64,000 bases of DNA, from positions 3,263,001 to 3,327,000 of the forward strand of contig NC_088299.1 of NCBI RefSeq assembly GCF_032854445.1. Direction: 5' to 3'. The notes below the pieces were generated by a model, which saw only the letters and a list, made by a program, of their open reading frames with translations, searched no databases and was not told where the DNA came from. The stretch's first letter is position 1. Each line of letters opens with the position of its first letter. The position numbers and the translations under genes were made by a program. This DNA is from Liolophura sinensis (lineage: Eukaryota > Mollusca > Polyplacophora > Chitonida > Chitonidae). This document shows positions 57,501 through 64,000 of the stretch, one piece after another.

Positions 57501-60500
57501 CCTAATCAGAATGAAGATATTATTTGGAGCTTATTTTGCAGTGGGCTAAGTATCATTTAATTGAGATACAGTAAATGAAAGATTTCTTATTCAAGTAAAA
57601 TTACGGAAATCTTTCATGTTTTTAATTTTTGTCTTCCCAGAAGGAAAAAAAAATGTCTTAAAATTTTAACAAGTCTTGTTAGAGAGGCCAAATAAGAATT
57701 TCCTGATATTTTCTCTTTTCACTATGTACACTTTGTTTATGCTATGATTACAATTAATAACTGAGTGCAGTGGGCAGGAAAGATACAATAACAAAGGATG
57801 CACTTCTGTTTTATCATTACACTTCATCTCCACAAATCTGCAGAAAGATTTGTTGTAATATTGTGAAACGTTTTTTGTTTAGGAGGAGGTTTGGGAGGAG
57901 GGGGGGGGGGGGGTGTGCATGCTGGCTCAGATAGTTTAAGTGCTCACTTTCTCCAACTATCAGGCTCTTGATCATTGTGATCATATATTCAAATCCAGTT
58001 CTGGCAGTTCAAATCCAGTTCTGACAGTTTTGGCTCCAGCTTTAAGTCAAGAGTTTCTTCCACCCACACCAGCCCCGATAACACAATTGGTAGAGCGTCC
58101 GCTTCGGGAGCTGTAGATCCAGGATCAATCCTGGGTTGAGTAACACCTAAGACTTTAAAAGAGGAAGTTGTAACTTCTTCGCTTGGCGTTCAGCGTGAAG
58201 AGATAGTGCAACGACTGGTTGACCTGTATCAGTATAATGGCTCGGGCGGGGCGGCTTACTTGCCTTCAGAAAGTCATCTCAGTGAAGCAGCACTAGATAA
58301 AAGAGTGGTGGAAATCCGTCCTGCAACAAGGGGGCACATTACACGTACATGCACCCTAAGGATTCCTTCGTCGTCATATGACTGAAAAATTGTTGAGTAC
58401 GATGTTTAACTCCAAGCACTCACTCACTCTCTCACTCACTCTTCCACCCATAAACCTAACTGCCATCTAATAAGTGACGAATTCTTGTGCACAGTGTCAA
58501 TCACCAGTCAGATAAATATTCTTTATCATATCTGCTTTTTCAAATGAGGAATAGTTAATGGTTGGCCAAATGATGGTTGGTATAAGCACAGTGTGATTAT
58601 GAGACTGATTCTTGCATCATTCCTGGTGTCTTTGGCATGACATTTCAGTGAGGCAAAACTAAAATATATGTCTCCATTGGGTCCATGGAGACATGGAAAT
58701 GACTGAAGTATAGTAGAAAATCACATTAAAGGAAAAGAAAATATAAACATGATGCAATTAAAAGATGTCAAAACAAGAGTCTTTAATATTTTTTTGTTCA
58801 AACAGATTTCTTTGAGAAAAGGACATTTGGAAATATTTTTGTAAGGTCACCAGGTGTCAAACAGTGTTCAATTTTGTGGTTTATATCCAAGCATGCGTCT
58901 CCACGATATGGCTGAAATATTGCCGATGTGGCGTTAAGCCATAATCATTCATTCATTCATTCCAAGCATGCGTTTAATCTGTATATGTTAAAAATTATAC
59001 TAGTATATGATTAAAATTCAGGTTGAACACATTAGTTAGTTGACAAGACAAATTCTAGGAGGAATGTACATGTATTTATTAAACATGAGTATGATCAGTT
59101 AGGACATTGTTGTACAAAGACGTAGACCAAAAGATGGTCCCAAATATACCCACCACACACAAATTATTTTGAAATGTCTTCTTGTATTTATATTTTTTAA
59201 GACCAAATTTTACAACTAACTTTTCACACTCTTTCATCTAATCTTTATGTAATTCTTCATGTTTTCTCCACCTTTTAACCCCGAGCCAACAATCTCTGCT
59301 TTCAGCCATTGCCAAAGAGAGAAACCGATCATTAGGAAAGGCGGCTTTAGGAGGGGAGTGGGAGTTAATTGATCACCATGGCAACCTGAGATCCAGTCGG
59401 GACTATTTGGGAAAGTGGGTTCTCTTGTACTTTGGGTTTACTCACTGCCCTGACATTTGTCCTGATGAGATTGATAAAATGGTCAAAGCTGTTGACGAAA
59501 TAGGTGAGAAAACTTCTCAATAATAATCTTGGTTAGCTGATATCAATTTTTGTTGATACTATTTAATAGTCTGATATCAATTTTTGTTGATACTATTTAA
59601 TAGTCCGATGATCTGGGCATGATTTCAGGAAGCAGCTTGTATTTTGCACGTTACTTACTGAAAAAAAATCACAATGTGAGATCCTGAGGTAAAACTGAGC
59701 TGCTACTTAGAAGTGCCCATGGGTGGTGCCTTGGCATTTTGGGAGTGGTGGTAGTAGTTGGGTTTTCTGGAAGGTGGGGGCTGCTGGGGCAAATGACTGT
59801 TTTGACCATACAGTTTGATGCTAATGTCAGGACATCACAATATCATGGGGAATTCAACAATTCATTTCATGTATTTGTGTTTGGTTTATGGGCTTACAAG
59901 GTGTGGGTGTGAGGGTGATCTTACACTATGTGGGTGAGTTTAGAAGGTGTGATTGATCTGACAGTGTGTGGGTGAGCTTACAGTGTGTGGGTGAGCTTAA
60001 AGTGTGTGGGTGATCATACAGGGGGTGGGTGAGATTATAGTGTGTGGGTGATCTTACAGTGGAGGGGTGAGCTTACAGTGTGTGGGTGATCGTACAGTGG
60101 GTGGGTGAGCTTACAAGGTGTGGGGTTAGCTTACAAGGTGTTGATGATCTTACAGTGAGTGGGTGAGCTTTACAAGGTGTGGGTGACCTTGCAGTGTGTT
60201 GGTGAGCTTACAGTGTGTGGGTGATCTTTCAGTATGGGGGTGGTCTTACACGTGAGCTTACAAGGTGTGGGTGATCTTACAGTTTGTGGGTGATCTTACA
60301 GTGTATGGGTGAGCATACAGTGTGTGGGTGAGCTTACAAAGGTGTGCTTGATCTTACAGTACGTGGGGTGATCTTACAAGATGTGAGTGATCTTACAAAG
60401 TGTGGGTGAGCTTACAAGGTGTGCTTGATCTTACAGTACGTGGGTGATCTTACAAGATGTGAGTGATCTTACAAAGTGTGGGTAATCTTACAGTGTAAGT

Positions 60501-61258
60501 GATCTTACAAAGTGTGGGTAATCTTACAGTGTAATTGATCTTACAAAGTGTGGGTAATCTTACAGTGTAAGTGATCTTACAAAGTGAGGATGAATTTTAG
60601 GGCTGTTTTTTTCCGGTACCTGAAGCAGTGCAGGATTTTGCTCAGTGTTATGCCAGGTTTTTTTCCAGAAATATACCCAATCACAGTCAAATAAATAAAA
60701 TATTCTGTTGTGAGGCCAGTAGAAATAAACAAATACTTTACAAAGGTGAGATATAGCTATGTCATCACATCACATCACTGTATACTTATTTGAACTAAAA
60801 CATTGGCTTGAAAAAATGTTTTAAAAGGCAAGCAAAGGTTATGAAATACAACTTTTCAGGCCAAAAACTTACATTTCTCCAGGAGGATATCAGTAAAATC
60901 TTCCACAGAAACCTTAAAACACCTTTCTAAGTTCAGTGAAACTTTGGATTCAGGCAGGAAAGACGTAATTTCATCCATAGTATTTGTGAGTTAATTGTAT
61001 CTTCTGTTTTCAGAAAAGTTGACTCGGATCCCGGATGTCATACCCTTGTTTATTACAGTGGACCCGGAGAGAGACACACCCAAAGCCATCAAACAATACT
61101 GTGAAGGTAAACCAGAGAAAAAGGTGGAAGTTTGAACAAATCTTTCTCAGACATAACACCATCAGCCTACAAGGCAATTTCTGAAACTAAACTGTTGCAT
61201 TACATTCTAACGTACCTGATTTCAGTGTGTAATATAGGGAAGAAACATAATCTATGTA

Positions 61259-61296
<38 letters not shown>

Positions 61297-61789
61297 TATC
61301 TATCTATCTATAAATATATATATATTATATATATTTATATATATATATATATATTATACAGCACTGTGGGTAATTTTCAGATGACTTTGAAGAAATTTGA
61401 ATGCTTCTGTTTTCAGAGTTTTCGCCAAAGTTGGTAGGATTAACAGGCACAGTTGAGCAGATAGCCCAGGCAACACGGGCATACAGGGTGTATTTTAGTT
61501 CAGGACCGAAAGACGAAGACAATGATTATATAGTGAGTCCTCTATAATACAGTATGTGCTATAAAAGGTTAAAATGCTGACACTGCTTATGGGGCATTGG
61601 TGAGAACGTACTTGACCGATGGACACTCATGGAACCGTTCGCGCAATGTAACGTTCGCTGAAGACACTTGTCTTCCACCAGTATCATCAAGGTTGTCAGT
61701 AGCTTGCCAAAGGTCGGGTGGTTTACTCCACCTGTAATACTGACAATCATTGTATAAAGTGAAAAGTTAGTCTGCAACATGTACACACA

Positions 61790-61839
<50 letters not shown>

Positions 61840-62441
61840 GTATATATATATGTATGTATATACTTCCACCTTTTCAACGTGTGAAACATTCTCACAGGTC
61901 TAGGGGGTGAAAGAGAAGTTTGCATATTTTTTTTAGCACATTTTACTGTCATTTTCATAATGCATAAATATGCATAATTCCACTGAAAAAAGGGCCTAAG
62001 ATGTGGAAGATTTACCATAAATGTACATTTATATAGCAGAGATCGAAAGAGTTCAAAATAAAACTGACCTGTTTATGGGGATATTCAGCTGAATATCATG
62101 TGACACTTATTTTTTTTTTGTTTTATTTTATTCAGAGCAATTTAAATTTTGAGGTAGAAGTAAATTTGTGGAATTTTGTGAAATTTAACAAGCATGTCCA
62201 TTACTAGACTTTTTGTCTTTGATTGGCTGTTACAGGTGGACCACACGATAATCATGTATTTGATTGGCTGTTTAGAGGTGGACCACACGATAATCATGTA
62301 TTTGATTGGCTGTTACAGGTGGACCACACGATAATCATGTATTTGATTGGACCAGATGGGAATTTTGTGGATTACTATGGGCAGAACAAAACTGCGGATG
62401 AAATTTCTGCGAGTATTGCTGTCCATATGCAGGAAATATGA
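54554..62441 (+). CDS. SCO1: SCO1 copper chaperone of cytochrome c oxidase, 7 exons
   Basis: SCO1 is an inner-mitochondrial-membrane, thioredoxin-fold copper chaperone that helps metallate the CuA site of COX2. Exons: 54554-54574 (tentative), 56646-56837, 57225-57315, 59306-59503, 61014-61106, 61417-61532, 62319-62441. Phases agree and the total is 834 nt (277 aa); the human protein is about 301 aa. Residues 1-70 are Arg/Lys-rich and suit a mitochondrial presequence. Residues about 72-95 form one membrane segment ([18 protein letters not shown]) followed by KKEKE. The copper motif reads [13 protein letters not shown], with Cys149 and Cys153, and the third ligand His240 is present. Other family blocks visible are [21 protein letters not shown] and [14 protein letters not shown]1 rather than SCO2 is favoured by overall similarity, but invertebrates often have a single SCO gene. 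Introns hold two SINEs, a MITE and a minisatellite. Confidence 0.93.
54803..55010. mobile_element. MITE with about 45-bp inverted ends, SCO1 intron 1
   Basis: Left end TTGTACAAAGGGAAGTAAAT, then CTTGTAAC and CAGCAGTGCCCTCTA. The right end is its reverse complement (TAGAGGGCACTGCTGTTACA, then AGATTTGCTTCCCTCTGTAC). The left arm has an extra TGATGAAA. No coding capacity. Confidence 0.88.
55412..55650 (+). mobile_element. SINE-A with internal deletion, SCO1 intron 1
   Basis: Head GGGCCTCCGTGGCTTAGTTGG and tail AAAACACCAGTCAAATAAAT are intact. About 30 bp of the central CCGGCCGTACGTGGGAAGG region are missing. Confidence 0.92.
56178..56449 (+). mobile_element. SINE-A, full length, SCO1 intron 1
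   Basis: Complete copy flanked by ATAAATTCAAGTC at 56165-56177 and 56450-56462 (the left bases of the repeat could merge with the AATA tail). Ends about 185 bp before SCO1 exon 2. Confidence 0.93.
58070..58440 (+). mobile_element. SINE-B, full length, SCO1 intron 3
   Basis: Head with ACACAATTGGTAGAGCGTCC and GCTTCGGGAGC (Pro-type CGG loop), a B-box-like GGATCAATCC, body, and tail CGTCGTCATATGACTG, TTGTTGAGTACG, then CACTCACTC. This is the best-preserved SINE-B here. Confidence 0.9.
58880..58965 (+). mobile_element. Tail of a further SINE type, SCO1 intron 3
   Basis: GATATGGCTGAAATATTGCC, then GATGTGGCGTTAAGCCATAA and a CATT run. The layout resembles other molluscan SINE tails, but no head is visible nearby. 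A short SINE-B-like stretch lies at about 58560-58660. Confidence 0.5.
59306..59503 (+). CDS. SCO1: SCO1 exon 4 (CxxxC copper-binding exon)
   Basis: This exon is entered in phase 1 and encodes the start of the thioredoxin fold. It includes [20 protein letters not shown] with the two copper-binding cysteines spaced C-P-D-I-C, as in all SCO proteins, then [13 protein letters not shown]. The acceptor CTTTCAG and donor GTGAGA are clear. Intron 4 downstream carries a 20-bp-class minisatellite at about 59.9-60.6 kb. Confidence 0.95.
59930..60595. repeat. Roughly 19-20-bp minisatellite, SCO1 intron 4
   Basis: About 33 irregular copies of GTGTGGGTGAGCTTACA / GTGTGGGTGATCTTACA. The 3' part changes to a 34-36-bp composite (GTGATCTTACAAAGTGTGGG). 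Confidence 0.93.
61258..61360. repeat. GT, TCTA and TA compound microsatellite, SCO1 intron 5
   Basis: About 18 TG units, then TATC units, then TA-rich sequence, ending 57 bp before exon 6. Confidence 0.95.
61792..61860. repeat. TA microsatellite, SCO1 intron 6
   Basis: A run of TA units with interspersed TGTA. It adjoins a MITE-like fragment beginning about 61862. Confidence 0.95.
61862..62020. mobile_element. Diverged MITE-like copy, SCO1 intron 6
   Basis: Starts CTTCCACCTTTTCAACGTG and ends AAGATGTGGAAGATTTACC. The interior AATGCATAAATATGCATAAT recalls the other two copies. Confidence 0.55.
62221..62344 (+). repeat. Tandem triplication of the SCO1 intron 6/exon 7 junction (41/42/41 bp)
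   Basis: Three near-identical units start at 62221, 62262 and 62304. Each contains GATTGGCTG, then TTACAG or TTTAGAG, then GTGGACCACACGATAATC. Each therefore carries a potential acceptor plus the first eight or so codons of the last SCO1 exon. The shared word TTTGATTGG at the junctions suggests that microhomology drove the duplication. The middle unit has TTTAGAG instead of TTACAG. Confidence 0.97.
62319..62441 (+). CDS. SCO1: SCO1 exon 7 (last coding exon, copper-ligand histidine)
   Basis: This exon encodes the last 40 residues of SCO1 and the stop codon TGA. It begins V-D-H; in this numbering the His is residue 240 and corresponds to the conserved copper-binding histidine of the family. 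It then reads [18 protein letters not shown], the hallmark C-terminal block. The acceptor used must be the AG at 62317-62318. Two near-identical upstream copies of this acceptor and exon start exist at 62234-62235 and 62276-62277, but joining exon 6 to either gives a stop at 62332-62334. Confidence 0.93.
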   Translation: MDHTIIMYLIGPDGNFVDYYGQNKTADEISASIAVHMQEI

Positions 62442-63660
62442 TCAGCTTCACAAGTGAAAAACTTTGTATCTTAGACAAAAAAAAAAAAGGAGAAAAAAAA
62501 AATGTTTGTTCCATCTCCAACATAGCTAACAGTTTGTAGGCAATTATTGCACTGGAAGGACACATAAATCAGAGCTTTTTTCTGCTTCTCATGATGCCTT
62601 CAAAAAGCTTGTCTTATTGATTTCTCTGTTTCAATAAGTATTAGTTTGCTAATTTGACAATGACGTAACATTCTCTGCACTGTTCTATTTTTGCGTCATG
62701 TGATGAGGTGTCATAATAGCCTTATTGCACTGTGACACCATACTGATCATTGGATCAGCAGCCAGTTATTGAAAAGCTCTAGTACATGTTTATACTATTA
62801 AATATGCTTCCATAATCGATTCTCTTCAGTACATTCTCTGACAACCAGTGAAGAAGTCAGCTATAGGAATGGTATGGTTACATCACCACTGACCAGTCAA
62901 TGGTCGCCTTTCAAATAGCAGGACATCTGTGATTGATCAGAATGTTGGATAATGATATGAGCAGCTATGAACATGTAATTCATAAAGGTAAAGAAGATAA
63001 TTTTTCTCAGAAAATGTCACAATAGACGATCGTCAGACTAAGTTTAAGAATAGACAGTTTCTGAATTCCAGAGCTTTGTCTTGTGTAAAGCCATGTTCAA
63101 ACGGTGTTATTGCCAGACCATCTGCAGATTTAAAATAAAGTTAAATAAAACAGCACATGCAGTATTTCGTGTGACTGTAGGATTTGACAAGTCACATCTG
63201 AACGTGGCTTACTGTATACATATGTTTATTCCACATGTCTGACTTACCAACTGTATACAAGAAATTATATCATGTGAACGTGGCTTAACACATTTTCCCA
63301 CTTCAATAGAATTTTTGTACTGTTAATACATTAGAAAAGCAAAGTAGTCAAGTGAAATATGTGTACATTGAAACAAAAAGAAAACAAAAAAAAAAAAAAA
63401 AAACTCGTAAGTTTGCTTGTAAGTCACACAGGTGCACATGTTTGTTGTCCCTCTTTATTTGTATGATGCAAAGCTTGATCTGCTTTTTTGTAACAAATAT
63501 ACATTGTGTTCTTACACATATTTTAGAAAGGGATTGTGTTACTTTCTAATAACATCCATTTTTACGTGGCAAACTGTAGTTGAAGTACAGCATGTTTTCC
63601 ATCGGTTCATGAGACTGTTAAAACAGGGTAGTCAGAATTCTGAAGATACACAAGTGCAAA
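62442..63660 (+). other. SCO1 3' UTR and flank
   Basis: Noncoding, with A-rich runs at about 62479-62503 and 63388-63403. Candidate polyadenylation signals near 63134. Confidence 0.5.
63134..63148 (+). terminator. Candidate SCO1 polyadenylation signals
   Basis: Two AATAAA hexamers (63134-63139 and 63143-63148) lie about 0.7 kb after the SCO1 stop codon. They are the first good pair not embedded in a SINE tail. No cDNA evidence is available from the sequence. Confidence 0.3.
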
Positions 63661-63907
63661 ATTTATTTGATGGTGTTTTACGCCGTACTCAAGAATATTT
63701 CACTATAATACGACAGCGGCAAGCATTAAGGTGGGGGGAAACTGGGCAGAGACTGGGGGAAACCCACGACCATCCGCAGGTTGCTGGCAGACCTTTCCAT
63801 GTACGGCTGTAGAGGAAGGCAGCATCTCACAGCGACCTTATTGGTGAGAGGCTCCTGGTCATTATGCTGCACTAGTGCACTAACCAACCAAACTACAGAG
63901 GCCACCG
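63661..63907 (-). mobile_element. SINE-A, 12-bp target duplication
   Basis: Nearly complete reverse copy with perfect CACAAGTGCAAA flanks at 63649-63660 and 63908-63919. The head is mutated (CCAACCAAACTACAGAGGCC). Confidence 0.93.
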
Positions 63908-63919
63908 CACAAGTGCAAA

Positions 63920-64000
63920 GCTGCCCTGATTCAGTGGATAAGGCATCTGCTTGACCTGGCCCTATGTCAAGCCGTACAGGCAAAAAATTAAAATTGGTAG
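63920..64000 (+). mobile_element. tRNA-like SINE head cut by the window edge
   Basis: GCTGCCCTGATTCAGTGGATAAGGC resembles a tRNA 5' half with an A box, but no convincing acceptor stem or B box follows. More likely a SINE head than a tRNA gene. Confidence 0.35.

Noticed and set aside
61325-61522. - strand frame over SCO1 exon 6
   Set aside because: Antisense of a well-supported coding exon plus a TA microsatellite.

Overview
This is a eukaryotic, intron-rich, AT-rich window, almost certainly from a mollusc and probably a bivalve. The evidence is the gene structure (short exons with GT-AG introns), metazoan housekeeping proteins, and dense tRNA-derived SINEs ending in tails such as GTAAAACACCAATCAAATAA or CACTCACTCACTC, which I associate with molluscan genomes. 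The species cannot be fixed from the sequence alone. Nothing bacterial (operons, ribosome binding sites, CRISPR) is present.

Three host genes can be reconstructed. (1) CSTF1, the 50-kDa WD40 subunit of cleavage stimulation factor, lies on the + strand at 9314-25816 with 13 coding exons that join in frame to 428 codons. (2) An unrecognised gene lies on the - strand at 48713-29718. Its seven coding exons, one a 32-nt micro-exon, join in phase to 286 codons and look like one or two OB-type beta-barrels. (3) SCO1, the mitochondrial copper chaperone for cytochrome c oxidase, lies on the + strand at 54554-62441 with seven exons and 277 codons; the first exon, of seven codons, is tentative. CSTF1 and the - strand gene converge over about 3.9 kb. 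The - strand gene and SCO1 are head to head, possibly sharing a promoter near 53.8-54.6 kb.

Layout: 1-9.3 kb is intergenic repeat-rich DNA (SINEs, a 41-bp array, a long TA microsatellite). 9.3-25.8 kb is CSTF1, whose introns carry several tandem arrays (45-bp with an 831-bp higher-order period; 120-bp tRNA-like; about 135-bp SINE-body; 21-bp; 46-bp; 24-bp). 25.8-29.7 kb is the convergent spacer with a SINE and a MITE. 29.7-48.7 kb is the - strand gene, whose introns hold a 2.1-kb 52-bp minisatellite, a decayed Ty3/Gypsy retrotransposon (about 40.3-44.8 kb) and a decayed Tc1-like DNA transposon (44846-46351). 48.7-54.5 kb is the 5' region of the - strand gene. 54.5-62.4 kb is SCO1, followed by its 3' region and a SINE at the right edge.

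The three genes do not form a pathway: one acts in pre-mRNA 3' end processing, one in mitochondrial copper delivery, and one is unknown. The most striking observations are a tandem triplication of the splice acceptor plus exon start of the last SCO1 exon, where only the third copy preserves the reading frame; the uncharacterised OB-like gene; and a 32-nt micro-exon bordered by retrotransposon-derived sequence. Exon coordinates were read by eye from splice consensus, phase and similarity to remembered family members; no alignment was run.
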